Positions 1 through 7,299 of a stretch of DNA of 64,000 nucleotides are shown here, piece by piece. A program made the translations under genes and the position numbers. Source of the DNA: Streptomyces sp. DSM 15324. Its GTDB lineage: Bacteria; Actinomycetota; Actinomycetes; Streptomycetales; Streptomycetaceae. The DNA lies in assembly GCF_001514285.1 (NCBI RefSeq), contig NZ_KQ949027.1, forward strand, positions 457,981 to 521,980, in the 5' to 3' direction. The notes under the pieces were generated by a model that saw nothing but the letters and a program-made list of their open reading frames with translations, had not been told where the DNA came from and did not search any database. Each line of letters begins with the position of its first letter. Position 1 is the first letter of the stretch.

Positions 1-124
1 GGCGGACGACCGGCGGAAGCCTGGCGGACCACCAGCGGAGGACGGGCCGACGACCGGCGGAAGCCTGGCGGACCACCGGCGGACGACCGGCGGAGGCCTC
101 GGACGACCGGCGGAAGCCTGGCGG
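1..124. repeat. GC-rich tandem repeat
   Basis: A block built around the unit GACGACCGGCGGAAGCCTGG begins at about 5, 49 and 102, with a variant copy at about 82. The copies are joined by CGGACCACC(A/G)GCGGA-type spacers. It ends six bases before the stop codon of the next gene and continues off the left edge, so the full copy number is unknown. The unit length is irregular (20 to 44 bases), which suggests decay or nested repeats. No coding role is supported. Confidence 0.8.
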
Positions 125-129
125 GACGA

Positions 130-672
130 CTAGCAGTCCCCCACGACTCCCTCCGCGCTCAGCCCGAAATGCAGCCGAGCCGCGCTCTCCAGCCCCGCCG
201 AGCTGACCTCCCGCCGCTCCAGCCGGGACGCGGCGAAGACCGAGAAGTGGTCCTTCTCCCACCGCGCGTACCCGGCCCCGTCCGGCGGCTCCTCCTGGGC
301 GACGACGCGATACCCCCCGCCCTCCCGGGCCAGCCGCATCACCTGGGGGTAGTGCGCCCCACCGCACTCCTGGAGCGCCCCGTCCCGCACGCCGTACTCC
401 ATGCACAGCGTGTCGACCCCGGCCCGCACCCGGTCCCCCTCCTGCCGCAGATCCAGGGCCTGCGCCTCGCAGAACCAGCGCGCCTCCAGCGCGGGCTCGC
501 TCTCGCCGGGCCCGTCCCCCCGGGCCTGCGCCACGAGCCGCTCCTCGATCGCGGGGCGCACGGAGGCCCACAGACCGGCGTCCACGGCGCTCGACCCCCG
601 CGCCCACGCGCCGGTCGCCACCAGCACCACCACCGCGCCGACGCCGGGTCCCCAGATGCGTACCGAAGTCAC
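130..672 (-). CDS. Secreted or membrane-anchored protein, unknown function
   Basis: A 180-residue product starting at GTG 672, chosen because GAGGAG lies six bases upstream. A longer reading from 801 would add a region without signal-peptide character. The chosen start gives basic residues and then a hydrophobic stretch (VGAVVVLVATGAWA, about residues 8-22), which fits a signal peptide or N-terminal anchor. The rest is hydrophilic, with four cysteines (FCEAQAL, LCMEYGV, ECGGAHY and the C-terminal GDC) that could form disulphides. The family is not recognised. It is divergent from the LuxR-type gene at 959, with 286 bases between the two starts. The 3' end abuts the tandem repeat. Confidence 0.65.
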   Translation of the reverse strand: MTSVRIWGPGVGAVVVLVATGAWARGSSAVDAGLWASVRPAIEERLVAQARGDGPGESEPALEARWFCEAQALDLRQEGDRVRAGVDTLCMEYGVRDGALQECGGAHYPQVMRLAREGGGYRVVAQEEPPDGAGYARWEKDHFSVFAASRLERREVSSAGLESAARLHFGLSAEGVVGDC

Positions 673-958
673 CGCGAACTCCTCACCGAGCCGCGCGCGC
701 TGCGCGGCTTCCCCTGGGAAGACCGTCGAGAGGCGCTCGGGGTTGCATGCGCCGGACAGGGGACGGGGCTGCACCGTCATTTTTGAGCCATACCGACACA
801 AGCGAACACGTCCTCACACCTTCCGCTTCACGGCAGCCACACGCAATCCAAGCGCGTTTTACAGGGGTACTGATCCATTCCGTTTGATCGAACCAGCAGA
901 GTCAATTCACGCCACCCCACCCCGACCTCTTGCCCCAATAGTTGACGGTGTGAGGACA

Positions 959-1366
959 ATGTCCGCCGCGACCATCGGCTCCGGAGGACCACCGGAGCAC
1001 GACCAGTCGAACGATCGGGGGATCGTGTTGCCACGGGGGAACGGGCTTGACCCTGCCATCAGACAGAACACCGACCACAAAGGACGAGGGGACCACTACT
1101 TTCGCCTGCTCGATGTACCGCGATGGGTACTGGACGCAGACATGTCCCTTCTTACAGTGCGTGAATGCGAAATCCTCGTCGCCCTGGGCGACTGTCTGCA
1201 GAACACGGCTATAGCCAGCCGCTGCCACATCACAGAGCGAACGGTAAAAAAGCATGTCGCGAGCATCTTCTGCAAGTTGGAGATTTCGTCGCGCGCGGAA
1301 GCCGCCGTCATAGCGACGTGCAGGAAACGTGAGCTCCAGGCAACACGGTGTCCTAGTGGACACTAG
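959..1366 (+). CDS. Stand-alone LuxR/GerE-type HTH regulator
   Basis: A 135-residue protein. Residues 1-60 have no recognisable domain. Residues 64-120 form a classic GerE/LuxR DNA-binding domain: LTVRECEILVALGD, then AIASRCHITERTVKKHVASI, then KLEISSRAEA. There is no receiver or ligand-binding domain, so it belongs with small GerE-like regulators. The start at ATG 959 is preceded by GTGAGG at close spacing; the frame is open far upstream, but that part overlaps the gene at 130-672 on the other strand. Base composition is noticeably less GC-rich than the neighbours. It lies 60 bases upstream of the 88-residue peptide gene in the same direction and is the obvious candidate to control it. It could instead be a fragment of a larger regulator. 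Confidence 0.75.
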   Translation: MSAATIGSGGPPEHDQSNDRGIVLPRGNGLDPAIRQNTDHKGRGDHYFRLLDVPRWVLDADMSLLTVRECEILVALGDCLQNTAIASRCHITERTVKKHVASIFCKLEISSRAEAAVIATCRKRELQATRCPSGH

Positions 1367-1369
1367 TGT
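1348..1369. promoter_or_regulatory. Candidate operator: overlapping palindromes before the peptide gene
   Basis: GTGTCC-TAGT-GGACAC (1348-1363) is a perfect hyphenated palindrome and ACACTAGTGT (1360-1369) a second perfect one. CTAGTG is also repeated directly with a 10-base period (1353 and 1363), placing both copies on one face of the helix. The cluster overlaps the 3' end of the LuxR-type gene and lies about 60 bases before the peptide start, a natural place for a regulator to bind. Its role is inferred. Confidence 0.4.
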
Positions 1370-1426
1370 GTTTATCGTGAGCGTGACACCTTCGGTCGAG
1401 CACGAAACCCGAACGGAGGAGAAGAC

Positions 1427-1693
1427 ATGTCCGTATCCACCTTGGTACCGGAGTCCGTTGCGCACACGCACCGGATCACCTCGCGTGCCGTCGAGTCGGT
1501 GCAGGCCAAGGTCGACAGAGCGCTGGTCCGTTACGACGCCTGGTTCCTGGTGTTCATCGCCGTCATCATCGCCCTCGGCGCCACCCTGCTCGCCGGCATG
1601 GCGGTGTGGTGCGTCGTCTACAAGGGCAAGACGTTCACCGGTAACTGGGAGTACAAGAACTTCGGCCTGAAGGTCTACTTCGAGTGCAGGTAG
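1427..1693 (+). CDS. 88-residue single-span membrane peptide, candidate precursor of an exported peptide
   Basis: The start is ATG 1427 with a strong GGAGGAG five bases upstream. Residues 1-37 are hydrophilic and probably amphipathic. Residues 39-65 form one hydrophobic helix. Residues 66-88 (KGKTFTGNWEYKNFG followed by LKVYFECR) are basic and aromatic, with Cys87; the other cysteine, Cys62, is in the helix. There is no GG leader and no Ser/Thr-rich core like a lanthipeptide. The genes downstream encode an ABC exporter and a membrane HExxH protease, so the likely role is precursor of a released peptide (toxin, signal or surface peptide) cut in or near the membrane. The short C-terminal W-Y pattern recalls lactococcin-972 proteins only superficially. 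Family not recognised. Confidence 0.75.
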   Translation: MSVSTLVPESVAHTHRITSRAVESVQAKVDRALVRYDAWFLVFIAVIIALGATLLAGMAVWCVVYKGKTFTGNWEYKNFGLKVYFECR

Positions 1694-1737
1694 CGGACGC
1701 CGCCAGGTAGCTGGCTGACGTCCTCTCAGCACGGTGC

Positions 1738-1783
1738 CCAGGCGGCCTGAATCCCGTTTTTTTGACCGTCTCAGGCCGCCTGG
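1738..1783 (+). terminator. 13-bp stem-loop between peptide and exporter genes (attenuator)
   Basis: CCAGGCGGCCTGA (1738-1750) and TCAGGCCGCCTGG (1771-1783) are perfect inverted repeats around a 20-base loop that contains seven consecutive T. No T run follows the stem, as is usual for Streptomyces terminators. Between a small precursor gene and its exporter, such a hairpin normally gives partial termination or 3'-end protection, so the peptide transcript exceeds the transporter transcript. That role is inferred from position. Confidence 0.7.
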
Positions 1784-1826
1784 ACACCATCTGAATTGCC
1801 GGACTCAGCGAAAGAGCGAATCGACT

Positions 1827-2543
1827 GTGACCCTCCTGGACGTCAAGAACGTCAGCTACTCCTACGACGGCATCGTCAACGTCCTTGCAGACGTGTCCTT
1901 CTCGGTCGGGAAAGGGACGATCGTCGGCCTGGTCGGCCCCAACGGATCGGGCAAGTCGACGCTCATCAAGAACATCTTCGATCTTGTGCGTCTACAGTCG
2001 GGATCACTCCGCATCGGCGGACACGAGCACGCCTCCGCGCGAGCGAAGTCCCTGGGCATGTATCTGTCCAGCAACGACTACCTGCCGGAGTTTCTCACCG
2101 CCCGTGAATACGTCTCCCTGATGGGGGACTTGTTCCGCGTCGAGGTGGATCACGCCGAAGCCGTCGGCCTGTTCCGCAAGTACTCGATGGAGGGACGCTA
2201 CGACCACCTCATCGAGGACTACTCACACGGCATGCGCAAGAAGACCCAGCTGGTCTCCGCGCTCGTCATGCGCCGACCGCTCACCGTGATCGACGAGACG
2301 CTCAACGGAATCGATCTCGAAGCGCTCCACCTCAGCGAGCAGGAGTTCAGGCGCGTCCGCGACGAGGGCCGCTCCATCCTGCTGTGCACGCATGATTTCG
2401 CCGTCCTGGAACGGCTGGCCGACCGCATCGTCTTCCTCGACCTCGGGCATGTGGTGTACGACGAGTCGACGGAAGACCTGATGTCCGAACACGGCTCGCT
2501 GGCCACGATGGTGTTCGACTACATCGGATCGGACGAGCGATGA
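1827..2543 (+). CDS. ABC transporter ATPase, peptide-export type
   Basis: A 238-residue ABC protein. Walker A is GPNGSGKST (37-45), the signature region is YSHGMRKK (132-139) in place of LSGGQ, Walker B is LTVIDE (152-157) and the H-loop is LLCTHD with His189. The Q-loop glutamine is not evident. This pattern fits exporter ATPases of the antibiotic and bacteriocin resistance group rather than sugar importers. GTG 1827 is preferred over GTG 1734 because the upstream start lies inside the stem-loop and the ABC fold begins at TLLDVKNVSYSY; its ribosome site (AAAGAG) is weak. The stop overlaps the permease start as ATGA, so the two are translationally coupled. Confidence 0.88.
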   Translation: MTLLDVKNVSYSYDGIVNVLADVSFSVGKGTIVGLVGPNGSGKSTLIKNIFDLVRLQSGSLRIGGHEHASARAKSLGMYLSSNDYLPEFLTAREYVSLMGDLFRVEVDHAEAVGLFRKYSMEGRYDHLIEDYSHGMRKKTQLVSALVMRRPLTVIDETLNGIDLEALHLSEQEFRRVRDEGRSILLCTHDFAVLERLADRIVFLDLGHVVYDESTEDLMSEHGSLATMVFDYIGSDER

Positions 2544-4066
2544 CCCTACGGCTGCGGCATGCCGCCGTCCTGGCCCGGATGCTCCTTGTCTTCTTCCGAC
2601 GCAGGGTGTTGAGGGCCGGAGTCCTCCGCTCCACCCCCGTGCGGGTGTTCGTGATCTCGCTGGCGGTCCTGCTCCTGGCCACCATGTGCGCCTCCGCCTA
2701 CTTCTTCCTCAAGCCGCTGACCGGGAACAACGCCGTGTGGCGTCTGCTGTTCGACACCTCGACGGTCTCCCTGGTGCTGTGGGTGCAGATCGCCTTCCTT
2801 CTGGTGAAGGTCCTCTTCATCAACGCGGAGGGCATGCTCGAGCTCAGCTACCAACTGCCGGTCACCAACCGCGAGCGCTCGGCGGCATTCCTCATGTACG
2901 AGGCGACGATGACGGTGGTCGTGGCCGGCGCGGGTCTGGTCTCCCTCTCGGTGAGCGCCCTGTTTCTTCTGGGGCCCTCCGCCGTCCCCTACATCACCGC
3001 GTCCGTGGTGCTGCCCGTCGCGCTGACCTACCTCGCTCTGAGCATCCTCTTTCAACTGCTCGCCCGACTATGGACGTTGATGAGGCTGACACGGATCTCG
3101 AACGTGCTGTCCGTCCTCGCGCTGTTCGCTCTGCTGGCCGTGTACTCGGTGCAGATGACGGCGATGATCCCGGACATCAGCCAGGCGTATCTGCACAAGC
3201 GGACCCGGTACGAGTGGGTCACGTCCGTGTCCTGGGCATGGCATCGGTACGGCGGTGCTCCGACCCTCGCCGCCACGGTGCTCCTCGTGGCGATCCTCGT
3301 GATCCTCACACTCGCGCTCGCTCCGAACCAGCACGTCCGCCAGTCGCGCTACGTGAACGTCGCGGGCGGCCAGCGGCTGAGCGGCGCTCTGGGGCCGTAC
3401 GACTGGTGTCTCCTGCGCAGCTCGCAGACCGTGGCCGGCGCGGCGATGGCCGTCGCCCTGTTCGTGTTCCTGCTCCTGCATCCGTCGGTGAACCCGATGT
3501 GGAGCTTCACCGTCTTGTCCCTGGGCGGGCTGTACCAGTTCACCGCTACCCAGCCGCTGAGGCTGCTGCCCGGTGCATCGTCCTCGGCCTGGCAGATCTA
3601 CGGGCATCTGGTAAAGGCGCAGGTCGTCCTGCTCGCCGTGTTCGCCGTACCGGGGCTAGGAATTGTCCTCGCCGTCGATCCGGACCTTTTCACCGGGAGC
3701 GGATCGGCTCTTCTGGGCTGTCTCGGCGGTGCGATCATGACCACGTGCATCAGCGTGGTGTTCCCCGCAGAGAAAGACAATCCACTCTCCGTATTCCTGG
3801 GACTTTCCGTGGTCGGAATCATTCTGGCGGTCTCAGCCATCGGATTGGGCATGCTGCATCTTCCCTCATGGGCGGTATGGGGAACCCTTTCCGGAGCGTC
3901 GCTCCTGTTCGTCTGGTACGCGGTTCAGGGAATTCAGACAAGCGAGTCGAGGAGAAGGAATGAAACAGGCACAGTCGGTCGTGAAGTCCGTCGTAGGGGC
4001 CACCCTGCTGACCATGGTGACCGTGGCGGCAACGCTCCTGTACCTCATGTTCTCAACGGACGGTGA
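2540..4066 (+). CDS. Polytopic ABC transporter permease
   Basis: A 508-residue membrane protein with about twelve hydrophobic segments, such as VFVISLAVLLLATMCASAYF near the N-terminus and GLSVVGIILAVSAIGLGML near the C-terminus. It starts in an ATGA overlap with the ATPase and is its evident partner. No cytoplasmic domain or known family motif is visible. Its last 35 codons overlap the following gene by 107 bases. The membrane-like sequence stops near 3930, and a frame change before 3960 would give a classic ATGA junction, so the C-terminus is either naturally overlapping or displaced by a late frameshift. It probably exports the 88-residue peptide or its product, or protects the producer from it. 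Confidence 0.8.
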   Translation: MTLRLRHAAVLARMLLVFFRRRVLRAGVLRSTPVRVFVISLAVLLLATMCASAYFFLKPLTGNNAVWRLLFDTSTVSLVLWVQIAFLLVKVLFINAEGMLELSYQLPVTNRERSAAFLMYEATMTVVVAGAGLVSLSVSALFLLGPSAVPYITASVVLPVALTYLALSILFQLLARLWTLMRLTRISNVLSVLALFALLAVYSVQMTAMIPDISQAYLHKRTRYEWVTSVSWAWHRYGGAPTLAATVLLVAILVILTLALAPNQHVRQSRYVNVAGGQRLSGALGPYDWCLLRSSQTVAGAAMAVALFVFLLLHPSVNPMWSFTVLSLGGLYQFTATQPLRLLPGASSSAWQIYGHLVKAQVVLLAVFAVPGLGIVLAVDPDLFTGSGSALLGCLGGAIMTTCISVVFPAEKDNPLSVFLGLSVVGIILAVSAIGLGMLHLPSWAVWGTLSGASLLFVWYAVQGIQTSESRRRNETGTVGREVRRRGHPADHGDRGGNAPVPHVLNGR

Positions 4067-4283
4067 CGGGACGATCCGCAAGGAGGCCCTCTTCGGGTCG
4101 CTGTTCTTCGAACAGAAGGAGAAGGCCGGCGGAGCGATCGGCGTCACCATGGGAGTGGCAAACCCCACGGCACTGATCTTCATGTTCCTCGTGTTCACCG
4201 TCATCCTGACATTCACCCAGATCACTTACCGGGGGTTGAAGCAGCGCCGTGAGCAGCTCATCAGGGAGATGGCCGAAAACTGA
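3960..4283 (+). CDS. Small two-span membrane protein of the peptide/ABC locus
   Basis: A 107-residue protein from ATG 3960, with GGAGAAGGA directly upstream. Hydrophobic segments lie at about residues 11-32 and 69-90, and the tail (RGLKQRREQLIREMAEN) is basic and probably cytoplasmic. Between the spans is a loop of about 35 residues with a Gly-rich end (EKAGGAIGVTMGVANP). The family is not recognised. Inside this operon it could be an immunity protein, an exporter subunit or a second precursor peptide; nothing in the sequence decides. It overlaps the permease frame by 107 bases and the protease gene by 35 bases. Confidence 0.65.
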   Translation: MKQAQSVVKSVVGATLLTMVTVAATLLYLMFSTDGDGTIRKEALFGSLFFEQKEKAGGAIGVTMGVANPTALIFMFLVFTVILTFTQITYRGLKQRREQLIREMAEN

Positions 4284-4836
4284 ACGCAAGGTCTACGAAA
4301 GAGACGAACTCCGGATCGGTACAGTCGCCGTAGCGGTGGTCTCCCAGGTGTGGCCACTGCTGGCATTTCTGGGTTTTTTCCTGGCGACGGCGTTGGCCTA
4401 TCTCGCGCGCTCGGGTGACCAGGTGCCGACTGAGATGGCGTGGGGACTGTTCGAACCGGCAGCCCTGGGCCTGACGGCTTCCTTCGCCCTGCACGAGTCA
4501 GCCCACGCGATCGCCCTCAAACGGATTCACTCAGTGACCCACATCGCGATGGACCGCGCGGCATGGCGTACGTCGGTCATCCCTGAAGGAACCATGACGG
4601 CACGCCAGATGGCAGGTGTGGCCCTGGTCGGGCCCGGATCATGCGTCGTCGTCGGCGCCCTCATATGGCTCTCGGACCTGGACCGGCCCCTGGCCTGGTG
4701 GTACCTCGCACACGCTGTGTTCCTGTTGCCCGTCTTCGGTGACGGCCGGGCCCTTCGTCACAGCCTCCGCATGGCACGGAAACAGCCATGCGGCGAGGAC
4801 ACGTCACCCAGAGCGCCGAAGGCACCGGCACCGTAG
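4249..4836 (+). CDS. Membrane zinc metalloprotease, M50/S2P-like
   Basis: A 195-residue integral membrane protein. Residues 26-52 form a long hydrophobic span. The next hydrophobic segment carries LHESAHAIAL, with HESAH at 82-86 as the HExxH zinc motif inside a membrane-like helix. After GPGS (128-131) come two more spans, then PVFGDGRAL with Asp165-Gly166, which resembles the (L)DG third-ligand motif of site-2 proteases. This layout is typical of small M50 proteins that process peptides, such as the YydH/EpeP type. GTG 4249 overlaps the previous gene; no internal ATG lies before the first span, and the ribosome site is weak. It probably cleaves the 88-residue peptide in or near the membrane. 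The Ala/Pro-rich C-terminal tail is unremarkable. Confidence 0.75.
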   Translation: MSSSSGRWPKTERKVYERDELRIGTVAVAVVSQVWPLLAFLGFFLATALAYLARSGDQVPTEMAWGLFEPAALGLTASFALHESAHAIALKRIHSVTHIAMDRAAWRTSVIPEGTMTARQMAGVALVGPGSCVVVGALIWLSDLDRPLAWWYLAHAVFLLPVFGDGRALRHSLRMARKQPCGEDTSPRAPKAPAP

Positions 4837-5143
4837 ACCGCACGCTGATGTGCCGCCCCCGCGCCGGGCGCGGCCCCCTCCGCGGCCCCGACGGCTTCCC
4901 CGACGCGTGCGCCGGCTGCGACGGCACCGCACCGGACAGGCCGAACCCCCGATGGCCTCGGACTCCAGCTCGGTGAAGACCGCGATCACCTTCGCCGTTT
5001 CACGCGATAGGCGAACATGGATAGCGGCGCGCATCCCCGGCGCGCTGGCCGGAACGCCCTTTCGGCGCCGGGCACGGGGCATGGCCCGAGCCGTGGCAGG
5101 TGCGGTGTCTGTCACGCTGGAAATCCAACCCGCGGAGGTATGC
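4837..5143. other. Non-coding gap between the protease and helicase genes
   Basis: These 307 bases separate the last gene of the peptide locus from the helicase start. The helicase frame is open throughout, but the translation is Arg/Pro-rich and does not resemble a domain. No clear hairpin or small gene is seen. The helicase promoter must lie here or in the preceding gene. Confidence 0.5.
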
Positions 5144-6784
5144 GTGTCCTGCCTGATCGTCCAGTCGGACAAAACCCTGCTCCTGGAAGTCGACCACGAG
5201 CAGGCCGACGACTGCCGTCGCGCCATCGCGCCGTTCGCCGAGCTGGAGCGGGCGCCCGAGCACATCCACACCTACCGGGTGACCCCGCTGGGCCTGTGGA
5301 ACGCGCGGGCGGCCGGGCACGACGCCGAGCAGGTGGTGGACGCGCTGGTGCAGTACAGCCGCTACCCGGTGCCGCACGCGCTGCTCGTGGACATCGCGGA
5401 GACGATGGACCGCTACGGCCGGCTGACCCTGTCCAAGCACCCGGCGCACGGGCTGGTGCTGACCACGACCGACCGGCCGGTGCTGGAGGAGATCCTGCGC
5501 TCCAAGCGGATCATCCCGCTGGTGGGCGCCCGGATCGACCCGGACACGGTCGTGGTGCACCCCTCGGAGCGCGGCCAGATCAAGCAGACCCTGCTGAAGC
5601 TGGGCTGGCCGGCCGAGGACCTCGCCGGGTACGTGGACGGCGAGGCGCACCCGATCGAGCTGGCGGAGGACGGCTGGGCGCTCAGGCCGTACCAGAAGCA
5701 GGCGGTGGAGAACTTCTGGCACGGCGGGAGCGGGGTCGTGGTCCTGCCCTGCGGGGCGGGCAAGACGCTGGTCGGCGCGGGGTCGATGGCGCAGGCGAAG
5801 TCGACCACGCTGATCCTCGTCACGAACACGGTCTCGGCCCGGCAGTGGAAGCACGAGCTGGTGAAGCGGACCTCGCTGACCGAGGACGAGATCGGCGAGT
5901 ACAGCGGGACGCGCAAGGAGATCCGCCCGGTCACCATCGCGACCTACCAGGTGCTCACGACCCGGCGGAAGGGTGTCTACCCGCACCTGGAGCTGTTCGA
6001 CTCCCGGGACTGGGGGCTCATCGTGTACGACGAGGTGCACCTGCTGCCCGCGCCCGTCTTCAAGTTCACCGCCGACCTCCAGGCCCGCCGCCGCCTCGGT
6101 CTGACCGCGACGCTGGTCCGTGAGGACGGCCGTGAGTCGGACGTGTTCTCCCTCATCGGCCCCAAGCGGTTCGACGCGCCGTGGAAGGAGATCGAGGCGC
6201 AGGGCTACATCGCGCCGGCGGACTGTGTGGAGGTACGGGTCAACCTCACCGACTCCGAGCGGCTGGCGTACGCGACCGCCGAGGCGGAGGAGAAGTACCG
6301 CTTCTGTGCGACGACCGCGACCAAGCGGAAGGTGACGGAGGCGATCGTGCGGCGCTTCGCGGGCCAGCAGATCCTCGTCATCGGCCAGTACATCGACCAG
6401 CTCGACGAGCTGGGGGAGCACCTCGGCGCTCCGGTCATCAAGGGCGAGACGTCCAACGCCCAGCGCGAGAAGCTCTTCGACGCGTTCCGGGAGGGCGAGA
6501 TCAGCGTGCTGGTGGTGTCGAAGGTGGCGAACTTCTCGATCGACCTGCCCGAGGCGACGGTCGCCATCCAGGTGTCCGGCACCTTCGGCTCCCGCCAGGA
6601 GGAGGCCCAGCGGCTGGGCCGGGTGCTGCGGCCGAAGGCGGACGGTCACCAGGCGCACTTCTACTCGGTCGTCGCCCGCGACACCATCGACCAGGACTTC
6701 GCGGCGCACCGGCAGCGGTTCCTGGCGGAGCAGGGGTACGCCTACCGGATCATGGACGCGGACGAGCTGCTGGCCGGGGGCTGA
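5144..6784 (+). CDS. XPB/Rad25-type DNA repair helicase
   Basis: A 546-residue superfamily 2 helicase. It starts at GTG 5144 with GGAGG five bases upstream, giving the length usual in actinobacteria (about 547). The N-terminal 170 residues (LIVQSDKTLLLEV onward) are the helicase C-terminal-like and damage-recognition region seen in bacterial XPB. Walker A is PCGAGKT (202-208), the DExH box is YDEVHLL, motif III is LTATLVRED and motif VI is QRLGRVLRP. The enzyme is a 3'-5' DNA helicase thought to act in repair. It stands alone: the upstream gap is 307 bases and the next gene is on the other strand. Confidence 0.9.
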   Translation: MSCLIVQSDKTLLLEVDHEQADDCRRAIAPFAELERAPEHIHTYRVTPLGLWNARAAGHDAEQVVDALVQYSRYPVPHALLVDIAETMDRYGRLTLSKHPAHGLVLTTTDRPVLEEILRSKRIIPLVGARIDPDTVVVHPSERGQIKQTLLKLGWPAEDLAGYVDGEAHPIELAEDGWALRPYQKQAVENFWHGGSGVVVLPCGAGKTLVGAGSMAQAKSTTLILVTNTVSARQWKHELVKRTSLTEDEIGEYSGTRKEIRPVTIATYQVLTTRRKGVYPHLELFDSRDWGLIVYDEVHLLPAPVFKFTADLQARRRLGLTATLVREDGRESDVFSLIGPKRFDAPWKEIEAQGYIAPADCVEVRVNLTDSERLAYATAEAEEKYRFCATTATKRKVTEAIVRRFAGQQILVIGQYIDQLDELGEHLGAPVIKGETSNAQREKLFDAFREGEISVLVVSKVANFSIDLPEATVAIQVSGTFGSRQEEAQRLGRVLRPKADGHQAHFYSVVARDTIDQDFAAHRQRFLAEQGYAYRIMDADELLAGG

Positions 6785-6788
6785 GCGG

Positions 6789-6971
6789 TCACCGCCGGCG
6801 GCGGACTCCGGCCTCCTCGCCGTACTCGCCGAGGATGACGACGTCGAAGGCGGCGCCCACGAACACCCTGATCGCGTGCAGGGCGTCGCCGACGGGGTGA
6901 CGGTGGGCGTCGGAAAGCGGAGTCGCGCCGGACGGGCGACCGGGGGCTGAGGTGAGGGTCGCTGCACTCAT
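6789..6971 (-). CDS. Small conserved-looking protein, unknown function
   Basis: A 60-residue product from ATG 6971 with GGAG just upstream (spacing is short, two bases). A second ATG at 7007 would add twelve residues. The N-terminal half is Ser/Pro/Ala-rich; the second half (HPVGDALHAIRVFVGAAFDV then VILGEYGEEAG) looks like a folded helix-strand segment. Codon usage is Streptomyces-like. I recall similar short proteins in other Streptomyces next to a HelD-like gene but cannot name a family. It is convergent with the XPB helicase gene, with stops four bases apart. Confidence 0.55.
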   Translation of the reverse strand: MSAATLTSAPGRPSGATPLSDAHRHPVGDALHAIRVFVGAAFDVVILGEYGEEAGVRRRR

Positions 6972-7299
6972 GTCTCCATGGTGCCGGGAGAGGCATAAAG
7001 GGGGCATCGGCCCCAGGTCCCCACTTGGCGTACTACCTGAGTACAGCCGCGCGGTACGGCTTCCCCTAGGGGGCGGGGGGTCGGAGCGCGTCCGGAGCGC
7101 GCCGGGGTGCGACCCGGGGGACCGGGGCCCGACCGGAGCGCGGCCCGAGCCCGGGGGAGACGGAAAAGCATTCGCCTTCCCCTTCCCCCTCCCCTAAAAT
7201 CTCCGCTCTTGCCCGCCTCCCTTCACGGAGTGCCGCCGCCCGGACGGAAACCGGACGGCATCGCCGTAGCCCACCCCCAGCAGGCCCGGAGGCACCTCC
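6972..7299. other. Divergent intergenic region before the HelD-like gene
   Basis: These 328 bases lie between two divergent starts. An inverted repeat GTACT-ACCTG-AGTAC lies at 7030-7044, which could be an operator or promoter element. The rest is C/G-rich with no open frame of convincing composition. A good ribosome site (GGAGG, 7288-7292) for the next gene closes the region. Confidence 0.5.

Noticed and set aside
401..958. A long open frame upstream of the LuxR-type HTH
   Set aside because: It is antisense to the secreted-protein gene at 130-672 and Ser/Pro/Arg-rich without a domain. The short LuxR protein from ATG 959 is preferred.
1427..1693. Reading the 88-residue peptide as a lactococcin-972 or lanthipeptide precursor
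   Set aside because: There is no lactococcin-972 length or repeated W-Y-G pattern, no Ser/Thr/Cys-rich core and no LanM or LanB gene nearby.
4837..5143. N-terminal extension of the XPB helicase
   Set aside because: The extension is Arg/Pro-rich and unlike the family; GTG 5144 has an ideal ribosome site and gives the usual length.
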